A stretch of 64,000 bases of DNA, taken from Symbiodinium sp. CCMP2592 (Eukaryota > Sar > Dinophyceae > Suessiales > Symbiodiniaceae). Within the stretch, counting starts at the first letter, position 1; each line of letters begins with the position of its first letter. Position numbers and translations under genes: made by a program. The notes under the pieces were generated by a model. It was not told the DNA's origin. It made no database searches and worked only from the letters and a program-made list of their open reading frames with translations. Positions 41,153 through 49,100 of the stretch are shown here, piece after piece. Location of the stretch: assembly GCA_905221615.1 (NCBI GenBank), contig CAJNDT010001313.1:62001-126000 (forward strand). The letters are read 5' to 3'.

Positions 41153-43845
41153 ATATATATATATACAGCATATAGCAACATATCACTTGTGTACATAGAA
41201 AGATCGATAGATGAATAGGCATACGCCGCTGTATTGCGAAGTAGCGAAGCCTAGTCCATAAAGCACAATAGTGCTGTGCAATGTACTCCATGCAGTGTCA
41301 GGCGATGTATTCCGACGTGCTGCAATGCAGAGCAGCTTTATGCAGCACAATACCATGCAAAGTTATGAACCGCGCTGCCATTTTATGCCATGTACTTCCA
41401 TGTGAGGTAATGTTTTGCCATGTAATGTAATGCAATTCGAAGTCAAGTACGGCAAAGCAAGGGGGGCAAGGCAAGGTAATGCAAGGTGAGACAAGGTAAG
41501 GAAAGGTACGGTGCACGAAAGGGTACGCAGGGGAAGGCAACAATCTAAGATCATCTGAGAAGTTAATGAAGAAAAGCTAAGGTAAGGTATGGTAAGGTGC
41601 CGTAAGGTAAGGTATGGTGAGGTGAAGCTTAAGGTGAGGGGTAAGGTAAGGGGAATGAACGGTACGGTGAAAGGTGCAAGATGTAAGGCGTGCTGGAAGT
41701 TCTAAGGTACTTCAACACATTCAACACATAGCAAAGTGGGCAGGCCAGGGGCGGGGCAGGGGCAGGGGCGGGCAGGAGCAGGGCAAGGGACAAGGCAAGG
41801 GACGAATTCAAAGAAGTGTGAGCGACTGAGGTCATGAATTCCTGCTGGGGCTGTTGAGTGAATGCCTATCCGGCATGGACATAACAGCACATGAGGCAGC
41901 AAGGCTGCCAACAGGTGCCCAGGCTATCAGTGCTACCATCCAGATCTCCGGCATAGTGGAGCTCCATTCAGTCCGGGATCGCGTGCTGAATGGAGACTTC
42001 GAGCGGAACTTCAATGAGAAGCTGGCCAGCAGAGCACCAACGTGCAAGGTGGAAGTAGACAAAAAGCGCTTCTTCGAATTGTACGAAGACAGCCTTCTTG
42101 CTTTGGAGTCTTTGACGGCGCATCAGCTGCAAAAGCTGGGCGAGATGCAAGGAGCGACCCAGGACATCCACCTATCTGCCCCGGCAGGAGCCGGAAAGAC
42201 CTTCGTAGCAGTGCAGCATGTTATGGACACTCTGCACGAAAACCCTTCCGGAACAGTTCTGTTCGTGGCACCATCTGAAGCTTTGGGCCTGCACTTCGTC
42301 AGGTGGCTGGCGACCCGGGTCGCAGCACAAAGCCCCAAAGGTGACGCAGCTCTCGCTGACAAGATCGACCACGTCCTTTCTCGCCTGAGGCTGTTGCATG
42401 ATCCGTTCACCCACATGAAGGCACCGTCGCTGGATGGCGACCGCATCGTCCATAGGCAAGAGGACATCGGTCCCGAAGACTTTCAGCTTGCGGTCTGCGA
42501 CGAATGCCACAGGTACCTGCACAACGACTCCGACGTGGGCCAGATGATTGAAGGCAGAATGAGGGCGCGCCGGCGGCTCCTGCTGTCCGACGAGTCTCAG
42601 TCCTCAGCCATCAGCCAGAGCTACCCGGAGATGCAACGGGTCAAGCTGACGGAGGTGGTCCGGAGCACCAAGCGGATCGTGGCCGGAGCGGCCTCCTTCC
42701 AGCTGCACGCCGGCACCGAGGAGACAGTGACGTCTTTAGGCACAGACGGTCCGCCTCTGAAGACGTTCCTCTTTCAACTCGAAGAGAAAAGCCAGAAGTT
42801 CGAGGCGTATGCCCGTGAGATCGTGAAGGCCGTGATGTACGTCGAACAGGTCCTTCCCGGTGTGTCGCTACACCGCCGAGTAGCAATCCTGACACCCAGT
42901 GTGGACTTTCTCGACCAGTTGAAGCCAAGCTTGCAGAAGACTCTGAACCATCAGATCTCGCATCGCTCCTTCCGCCTGGAATCGTTCGCAAAGTCACTGA
43001 CCTGTCTACCGGAAAGGGTTCTGGGACGCAGCCGGCAGGCGCAGACGAACCACGAAAGCCTCATCGTGGATGCGATGGAGCAGGCGGACGGTCTGGAACA
43101 GATGATTGTGGTGTGTGCAGGCTTGGACTCGGCCATCCAGAGCTCAACGGAGGATCTACAAACTCGGGCACAGCTCTACCGCGGCATTACTCGAGCGCAG
43201 CTTCTGGCAGTTGTAGTGACTTGTAGTGGCACTTTTGGGAGAGTGTTGCCTTTGCCTGTTTTGTGTCCACAAGAGTTGTGTCTCTTCAACACTTTGCCGG
43301 GGACCTTGACTAATTGACTAATACAGGTGAACGACCACGTGCCTGGTGGCTGGCTCGAGTTCCTCGGCGGGGTGAAGTATCGGGATGCGGAGCTGTCGGC
43401 TCGGGAGGCCGACTCCCCAAGGGTGGCGGAAGCCGCGAAGAAGAGGCACCAGGCCGCCCTGGCCCAGGCCGCTGCCGAGGCTGCGAATCCCAGCCCGCAG
43501 GATGAAGCAGAAGCACGGCAGATGGAGAGCTATCCCGACGCAGTCCAGGGCACCTCTTCAAGTGTGAAGCCGTCGGGTGTCTGGAACACCCTGCATCGCC
43601 TGAACCCTTGGCGCACCTCTGCATCGCCTCCGAAAGCCAGCAGCCAATCGGAAGCCTCCAGGCCCAAGCCAAAAGCCGCAGCGGTGAAGACCTCGAGCGT
43701 CTGGAACACCGAGAGCAACAGCATCCCAGCGCCCACGGAGCTTCTCTTCGACCCGTTGGCAGAGGCGGGCCGTTTCCTCTGCCAGGCTTGTGCGAGACGG
43801 CGCGCGCATCTATACATGAAGACAACCGAAGAGGCAACGAGGTGA
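29318..43845 (+). CDS. Large multi-exon gene with repeated coiled-coil exons and SF1 helicase-like domain
   Basis: I join these plus-strand exons by inference: 29318-29431, 29805 to about 29925, the coiled-coil exon array (30723-34390), the alternating array (34945-36850), 37919-38053, about 38143-38285, about 39690-39862, about 40210-40842, possibly 40861-41020, 41854-43215 and 43327-43845. Junctions use AG acceptors with GT, GC or GA donors, as is normal in dinoflagellates. The protein would be an N-terminal helical region, a long tandem coiled coil, several unassigned cysteine-rich modules and a P-loop helicase domain. Whether all exons belong to one transcript, and whether all array copies are still spliced, needs cDNA. 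Several array units have lost a splice site, so part may be decayed. Confidence 0.4.
29805..29925 (+). CDS. Second exon, amphipathic helix
   Basis: Reads DAEAFMIDWLRRRAGS...RQRNEVLKQELLG in phase 0 with the first exon. Strong codon-like composition in one frame. No family recognised. Confidence 0.5.
30723..34390 (+). repeat. Array of repeated 58-60-nt coiled-coil exons
   Basis: At least nine related units: 30723-30780, 31061 to about 31103, 31222-31279, 32070-32120, about 32223-32274, 32595-32647, 32892-32948, 33734-33793 and 34332-34390. The consensus peptide is QARQDEQFxKxExSxASLQ. Most are preceded by a pyrimidine-rich tract and (C/A)AG; most end CAG followed by GCC (GC donor), one by GTGCC and one by GTACGT. 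Units 1 and 3 are each exactly 58 nt in the same phase. The unit near 32223 has lost its acceptor AG (CTCGGCCGGG for CTCAGCCAGG), and the one at 31061 is out of phase, so part of the array is decaying. Introns of 150-800 bases between them hold unique DNA and diverged duplicates. Confidence 0.6.
33536..33575 (+). repeat. GA microsatellite
   Basis: About 19 GA units, followed by interrupted AGAC/AAGC repeats. Confidence 0.95.
34945..36850 (+). repeat. Alternating array of two exon types (EEARL and ETEQ)
   Basis: Type A encodes a peptide like PWQKLDDEExxQRxxQEEARLxR and occurs near 34945-35000, 35365-35432, 36178-36237 and 36783-36852. Type B encodes WEDEMRTETEQIVTSSVQAW and occurs near 35155-35235, 35968-36050 and 36520-36600. 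They alternate A-B-A-B-A-B-A with conserved intron fragments (for example GGTTCCGGATGCAG... and GGTGACTGCTTGA), so a block of one A plus one B exon was duplicated in tandem. Differences among type B copies include several at third codon positions in the plus frame, which supports that strand, though the minus strand is also open. Confidence 0.55.
37919..38053 (+). CDS. Exon encoding a small unassigned domain
   Basis: After CTCTCCAG, 45 codons in one frame (EEAAITDSENIPQSYHGH...PGKYAAGPELQVKVH) end at a GTGCGT donor. Composition is clearly protein-like. No family recognised. Confidence 0.5.
38143..38285 (+). CDS. Exon encoding an unassigned segment
   Basis: One frame reads GWEALVKEYHEDSVACVFLC and looks coding; a second frame is also open, and the phase with the preceding exon is not resolved. 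It follows an intron of about 89 bases. Confidence 0.4.
39690..39862 (+). CDS. Exon encoding a cysteine- and aromatic-rich segment
   Basis: Reads ERIYGVRDFRSFGYLMVMQ and on to CLWGAYLCASQSGCKVYF in one frame. The hydrophobic, well-ordered look suggests a folded domain. No family recognised. Confidence 0.45.
40210..40842 (+). CDS. Long exon, unassigned domain
   Basis: After GGTTTCAG the frame is open for over 200 codons: WRECGCVASWGCAWYPKWL, then FFPGQVGQGKLSMEELSR, KWDYDEVDVAHFLGSEF and a lysine-rich end. The GCPVYAKTDSKGGEEWRRG part could be a small beta-barrel (Tudor- or SH3-like), but this is a guess. It ends with a stop at 40842 unless spliced earlier. A further open piece, EIFEAHDLRHASLSIEQIRK, follows at 40861-41020. 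Confidence 0.5.
   Translation, partial: WFQRSAEAHQSEKEEALKQAEAQWRECGCVASWGCAWYPKWLERVREAVAKGQRLKAVFFPGQVGQGKLSMEELSRQSVNLWDNVGCGGSQKCELATLDRLRKDEGNKWDYDEVDVAHFLGSEFTAGCPVYAKTDSKGGEEWRRGVLVQQKTRATIGGSGKISWKVRCEKTQDTDARQSSQHLKLPKLQPAQSATFNPLKLLEPPPGPSF
41105..41166. repeat. AT/GT microsatellite
   Basis: Uninterrupted AT units with a short GTGTGT interruption. Confidence 0.95.
41280..41830. repeat. Low-complexity intron with many GGTAAG repeats
   Basis: The first part has degenerate TGCAATGCA-type units, the second a purine-rich field of AAGGTAAGG, AAGGTACGG and AAGGTGAGG units ending in GGGGCAGGGGCGGG. It lies directly upstream of the helicase exon. Confidence 0.8.
41854..43215 (+). CDS. Superfamily-1 helicase-like / DUF2075-like domain exon
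   Basis: 454 codons to a phase-0 donor at 43216. Walker A is APAGAGKTFVAV (about 109-120), Walker B LAVCDECHR (about 212-220), motif III RRLLLSDESQS (about 240-250), a motif IV/V region at VDAMEQADGLEQMIVV, and motif VI YRGITRAQ near 442-449, the SF1 form. The order and spacing fit an ATP-dependent nucleic-acid helicase or translocase, closest in feel to the DUF2075/Schlafen-type group. The first ATG is at 41875; the exon probably starts upstream at an AG after the GGTAAG field, so the domain is part of the larger protein. It appears intact. A decayed copy of its tail lies at 47850-48190. Confidence 0.75.
43216..43326 (+). other. Intron, GT-AG, 111 bases
   Basis: Starts GTGACTTG, ends GACTAATACAG with two possible branch sites (TTGACTAAT, GACTAATAC). 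Both sides are phase 0 and the same junction (VN/DHVPGGW) is echoed in the pseudogene copy near 48090-48130. Confidence 0.65.
43327..43845 (+). CDS. C-terminal exon after helicase domain
   Basis: Reads VNDHVPGGWLEFLGGVKYRD, an ordered end to the helicase domain, then an alanine- and glutamate-rich linker, and two copies of SSVWNT-type segments (SGVWNTLHRLNPW and SSVWNTESNS) before the stop at 43845. The final part, with CQACARR, may belong to a further exon. Confidence 0.6.
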   Translation: MNDHVPGGWLEFLGGVKYRDAELSAREADSPRVAEAAKKRHQAALAQAAAEAANPSPQDEAEARQMESYPDAVQGTSSSVKPSGVWNTLHRLNPWRTSASPPKASSQSEASRPKPKAAAVKTSSVWNTESNSIPAPTELLFDPLAEAGRFLCQACARRRAHLYMKTTEEATR

Positions 43846-46800
43846 CTCTCAATGTGCGCAAACAGCGTGCAACGCGCGAAATGCACCGCTGACATGTTTC
43901 TCTTTTTCCAGCACGACAAATTGGCAGCATCGGGCGAGGGATCCAACAGGAGGGAAAGAATTGAAGTATGAGGGAGCGCAAATAGAGCAGATTGTCTTCC
44001 TCCCGAAGGTACCCTGGTGTGAGAGTTCACAAATGGACACGGCAGTGCTTCTGTCCGTGCGAGTTCCAGCAAATGTGCCTCTCTACCCGAGCCCCGTGTG
44101 CAGCTGGAGCTCCCGTAGCCGCAGGTTTCCCGGCAGGAAGTGTATGCCACCTTCGACAAGGAGCCACTCGGTGAAAGTCCCCGCAGCTCCTCTCCTACAG
44201 GCGGATCGTAGAGTCGTAGAGTCGGGTCCGTGCTAGACTGCTAGACCATATGGCAGATCTCGGTTGGTTCCTTCCCTTTCTGATGTAAAGACTCCAGGCT
44301 AACGACCAGGCGACCAGGCCGCTCAGGGGTCTTGTTGCCATGCTTACTCCAGGGACTTAATGACTGCAGCAGCTCTGTACACACGAGAAAAAAGCAGCCG
44401 GAGCACCCCCAGCCTCCAAGTCCGCTCACCGGTTGGGCAGAGCCCCACTGGGCCATCGCTTCAGCTTGACTTCGGGTCTGCAATGCTCACGGCGATGCTT
44501 TGTCGCCTCGACCCTTTGGTCTCCGAGGCACGGCGGGCGACATGGGTGGCGCTTCGACGGCGATGAAGCGGAATGTGGCGACTCGGCACGGAAGCAGCCG
44601 CAGCCTTCGGGGTTCGGGCTGCCGCCGCGAGGAGGGCTCGGCTCAATTTAAATGGCGGGAGGCAAAGATCGTCGCTCGAGGTTGAGTTCGGACCTTTGGG
44701 AGGGATTCAGCTTTTGGTAGGTCAGCTTCGGCTTCCTTGGGATGCAGCGGACGTGACTTCCTCGCACTAGTCGTCAGGATGATTTCTTTGCCGGAGAAAA
44801 CATGCCGGATCAGCTACAAAGCATCTGCACGAAGCGACGGACGTTTCGTGTTGCAGGCGATTACGAGTTCGTATGTTTACGCATTCGAGCTGCCATGCTT
44901 TCAGAAGCGTCTCACGGGCCAGGCTGGGGACCTACCCTGTTGCTTGACTGCAGCCAGAGATTCTCGCTGGCTGAGGAGTTTGGCGTGGGTTGGCACATGC
45001 CCTCTGCATCTCCGGACGTCCCCGAAGGCCTGCAGACACGCTCATCGGCTCAGGCTCGTGAGTGCGGAGACGGCGTCCAGGGGGATCCTGCGCTGGCGCC
45101 TGGGCGGCAGGGCGAAGTTCACAAACCTTCGGAGCGCTCGGCCTTGAGCTCGAGGTGCATCAAGAGCCAGGAAAGCAATGATTGGTTCGAGGTTGGCGTC
45201 ATCCCTGCGGGGGAAGCGGAGGATGCGCCTCGGAGCGAAGACGTGCATAGCTCTTTTTTTCGAACTCTCTGCTCGGGGACTTCTGTCGGACCCGCAGGGT
45301 TCCCGGGTGACCTTGGAGCGTTCCCCCTTCGCCGTCCCTCCGCCCAGACCGACTTCCTGCACAACAACCCGGGCTACGGCATCAAGTCGGAAAAGACGAG
45401 CGACAAAGTTGGAAAGCCTGTCGCTTGCAGGCAGAGAGGCCTGTCTACCATTTCGGGTTGACGCAGGCCTTCAGCAGGAGCTGACGTCCGGGAAGTTTCC
45501 CTCTTAAGGTGTGTGTTGGAGGCATCCCCCAAGGCCCCGAGGCGTCGAAGTGAAAATGCCGCGGGAACCGACAGCGGACGCAGCCACCAAGGCTTTTGAC
45601 ATCTACATGAAGTCCGCTCCTAAGAGCGCAGATGGACCGTCACACGGAGTCTCACGTGTAATGTGTGAAGGGGTTTGCAGCCGGGGGGATGGGCTCTCCA
45701 GACGATCGTTTCCTCACCATGTTTGCGCAAGGTACATCGAGGTGATCGCGGACCTGGACGCTCGAGTGGCCAAGGCCAGATTTGCCGGTGTGTGCAAGCC
45801 TTTCTACGAAGGGGTCCGAACTTGAAAACAAATTCACCAGTGGCCTTCGTTGCCGGGCCAGTTGTTTCAGCTGACAGTGAGTTCGGAGAATTTGCGTCAG
45901 CTCAGCCGCGCGGACTGCAGGTCATGGTCGGAGACACCCGAGAGCAGATGCTCGAGGTGCCGCCTGGGCTTTCTGTTCAAGTCCTTGTGGGTGTCGTGCG
46001 GAAATCCGCGTCAGCCTTGAATCCTGAAGCCTCGAAAACGCAGCTCAGGTGACTTCCTTCGACATGCCTTTCCAAGGCGATGCGAAGCTGGCCGCATGCC
46101 AGCAATTCATGAGACGGTGGTTGAAATTCTTGGAGCTATTCCTTCTCGGAAGTTGGGTTTCCAGCCGGTGTAATTAACTAATTACCCGGTCGGAGAGTTT
46201 TGACTAGATTGGTGGGAACGCAGTGCGGGGGCTGCACCGACGGAGAAGCCCACAGAAAGCGGGCCTTTTGCAGACTGCACCTTTTCTACAAGTTCTTCTG
46301 CACTTGCTTGTTCCGTCCGGGGATCAGCCTTTTTCACTTTTTCGGCCTTCAAGAGTTAAAGGCATGTGTTGTCACCTACTGTAGCTCGCCACGGTGACAG
46401 CTCCACTTGTCAAGGCGATCAGCGGCGGCTGGGGCACCAAGGCGTGCTCGGGATCTTGCATGTGTGTTCCTGCTGTGCTTTCCCTCGCCTTCGCCCGGAT
46501 GCGGCGGGAAGGGAGATTTGTCATCCTATCCTCCTCACATGCCGCCACGGATACCGAGAAGTGGGCAGCTGTTGTCGGATGGTGAGTCCTTTTGCGAATT
46601 TCAGTGCTGGCACAAATCGCGACAGCCACCTTGCGGCACATCTGCTTCGTGCAGTCTGCAGCCTGCGACAGGTGAAGTGGTTGCCACCCATTTCATGCAA
46701 GGAGCTCAGCTTGTTGTCACATCCGTTCTGCTTGGTTCACATGTTCAGATCGGAAGGGGACAACGTGGAGCACTGTGCTGATGGCCATGACACCATTTTC

Positions 46801-47250
46801 ATCGGATAAGCAAGTGCGTTAGTTTCGTGTCGCTGTGTTGGCTTGCGGAACGGGTTTTGAATGCAAAGGCCTGTCGAGTGGCACGTGGGAAGGGAGTCGT
46901 CGGTTCAGTTCCTCAAGTTAGGGGCTTAGGGTGAGGTTGTCCGTGGCCCGGCTGGCAAATCATGAGGGAGGCCTGCCTGGGCCGAGTCGGACAAGCATGG
47001 TTAGGTGCAGAACGAGAATCCGAAGAAGTTCAGAGCGCTATCATCAAATTGGAATGTGGCTTCGAGTGGGGCCTTACAGTATATTCAAGATCTAAGCCAT
47101 GTCAAGAAAAAACTTGGGATCCTATTGAACCTTGGACGGCTTGGCCTTCGAGAAATTAGTCCCGGGGAGGGTGGAGGAACAGCTCCCGCCAAGGATGCTG
47201 GGAACCAGCCGCCTGGGCAAGGACAGAGTCTGAAGCTGTGAGGCTGCTGA
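43846..47250 (+). other. Scattered exon-like pieces of one or more further genes
   Basis: Short plus-strand stretches with plausible splice borders and protein-like reading: 44136-44170 (EVYATFDKEPL, GT donor), about 45555-45640 (MPREPTADAATKAFDIYMKS), 45731-45789 (YIEVIADLDARVAKARFA, GT donor), about 45836-46000 (FVAGPVVSADSEFGEF...VPPGLSVQVL), about 46400-46585 (RREGRFVILSSSHAATDTEK) and 47005-47241 (ALQYIQDLSHVKKKLGILL, ending at a stop). Longer open frames at 44802-45461 compete in two frames. No family recognised. A tail-end gene downstream of the helicase gene is the simplest reading. Confidence 0.35.
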
Positions 47251-47531
47251 GGTGCAAGCGCTTTGCGCGCACAAGCAGCAGAGTTCCTGATTCTGCGGCT
47301 TTTCATGCTTGTCTGCAATAGGCAGAAGAGGGCATGAAATCCAGCTGGGATCGCAGCAGAGGCTCCATCTTGCTTCGCAGAAGCTGTATGCGAACGGCAA
47401 GGATACCTGTAGTTCCGAGTAAACAACCCGCAAGCTCGACATTTTTTTCTTTTTAGTGGGGCTCAAACCCGAAGCCCTAACCCTCAAACCCTAGACCGAA
47501 GCTATCTCGTCACTCCAAGTGAGTTCGGGGG

Positions 47532-47593
47532 CTTGGAAGTTGATGCCTTGCCTTTGCGAAGTCTTGGAAGTTGATGCCTTGCCTTTGCGAAGT
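47532..47593 (+). repeat. Tandem duplication of 31 bp
   Basis: Two perfect copies starting CTTGGAAGTTGATGCC. Confidence 0.95.
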
Positions 47594-47644
47594 GCTCCTG
47601 AGACCTTTTGCCGTAAAGTTTTGAGATCGGGCTCTCAGGGTTCA

Positions 47645-47850
47645 GGGTTCAGTTGAAGTGACGTGTGGACTTAGGGTAAGTAAGCACCCATCAACGCTGG
47701 ACCTCCGCAGCGATCGCAGGCTTGCTGTATCACCCGGAATAGGTTAGAAATCTGCGGAACGCTCGCAGATCTGGTTGCTACATATACCCGGAACAAAACA
47801 GGGCCTTTGCAAAACCTCGGGCCTTGCTGTGAGTTGCTGCGAGCAGGAGG
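47645..47850 (+). repeat. Diverged segmental duplicate of 49760-49960
   Basis: Both segments share in order GTTGAAGTGAC, CGACTTAGGG, a run with CATCAACGCTGGACCTC / CTTCAACCCTGAACCTC, CGATCGCAG, CTTGCTGT and TTCTGCGGAAC. In this copy the duplicate leads into the helicase pseudogene. Confidence 0.6.
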
Positions 47851-48190
47851 TTTGTGTCCGCGGGGGTCCTCAAGAAATGGTCGCGGCTATCCGAGGTAGA
47901 ATCTTTGAGGCCCTTTCTATCAGGCAGGGTTCTTGGATTGAGCCCACAAGCGCAGACGAAGCAAGAAAGCCGCGTCGCGGATGCTATGCCGCACGCGGAC
48001 GGTCGGGAGCAGATGTTTGTCATCTGCCCAGGTGCCGACCAGAGCTAAACAGAGTATTTGTAAACTCGGCCCAACTCGTCGCCCCATCGTGGTAAGTGAG
48101 CACATGTCCGGCGGATGGTTTGGGCTTGGGTTTTTGGGCGGTGTGAAATACCAGGATGTGGAGCTAACGGACCTTAACCCTGCGACATTG
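47850..48190 (+). pseudogene. Decayed copy of the helicase C-terminal region
   Basis: Frames at 47854-48048 and after it match, in order, the functional copy at about 42960-43390: GRVLGLSPQAQTKQES versus GRSRQAQTNHES, ADAMPHADGREQMFVICPG versus DAMEQADGLEQMIVVCAG, then a stop, and a frame-broken SGGWFGLGFLGGVKYQD versus VPGGWLEFLGGVKYRD. The intron (43216-43326) is missing or reduced to GTAAGTGAG. At least one stop and one frameshift. Confidence 0.75.
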
Positions 48191-48311
48191 CTGCTCAAGT
48201 CACCCACGGAGCCGCGCCCCTTGCTTGGCATTGCCGTGGAGATGCGCGGCATCCCGGACAGGACGAAGAAGAAGAAGGCCCACTCGTGGGCAAAGTGTTG
48301 TCTTCCAGAGA

Positions 48312-48370
48312 GGTTGGTTGGTTGGTTGGTTGGTTGGTTGGTTGGTTGGTTGGTTGGTTGGTTGGTTGGG
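48312..48370 (+). repeat. GGTT microsatellite
   Basis: About 15 GGTT units. Confidence 0.95.
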
Positions 48371-48544
48371 GTGTGTCTTTGTCATGCGAAAAGTAGTGAG
48401 TTGAAAGATACGCCTTCGGCCCAATCTCCAGTGTCTTGATCCTGTGTGCTTTTGCCAGGGCCAGTACAAGCGAAAGAGGGCACAAGTGACTTGGATCGCC
48501 AGCACCAAAAAATGGACTAGAGCATCGACGCTATCACCACTCAA

Positions 48545-49100
48545 GCATGGATTCTTTGGCCTCAAAAACGATTAAACCGAGGTTCTCACGGCTCGTGCCT
48601 GGGTGCTCTGATTTCAATAAGGGCCTGGATGCTCTGATTTCAAGAATGGTTAGCCCATGGACACGATTCGGACAAGGATGCTCTTACTTCCAACCAATGG
48701 ATTATTTCCTGGATGCTGACATCAAACAGGGTTAGACCGTCGTTATCGCGGTTCGGGCATGGATGCTCTGATTTCAAAATTGGTGAGTCCAGGGATGTTA
48801 GCCACGGTTCGGGCAAGGATGCTCTGACCTCCAAACGGATTATGGCATGGACATTATGACGGTTCGGGCATGGAGGCTCTGACCTCAAAAAGTGTTACAC
48901 AGACGTTATGATGTTTCGGGCATGGATGCTGCGGTTTCTATCGCGGGATAGCCCATGGATGTCAGCCACGGTTCGGGCAAGGATGCTCTTACCTCCAAAG
49001 GGCTTAGATAACAGCATTGACGTTGTCGTGGTTCGGGCATGGGTGCCCTGGCCTCGACACGGATTTGAGCATGGGTGCGCCGAACTCCAGAGGGATTAAT
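48545..49100 (+). repeat. Degenerate tandem repeat, GGTTCGGGCATGGATGCTCTGA type
   Basis: About ten units of 50-70 bases, each with a version of GGTTCGGGCA(T/A)GGATGCTCTGA(T/C) followed by TCAAAA or CCAAA and a variable part. Both strands are partly open, but no frame runs through. Confidence 0.8.
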
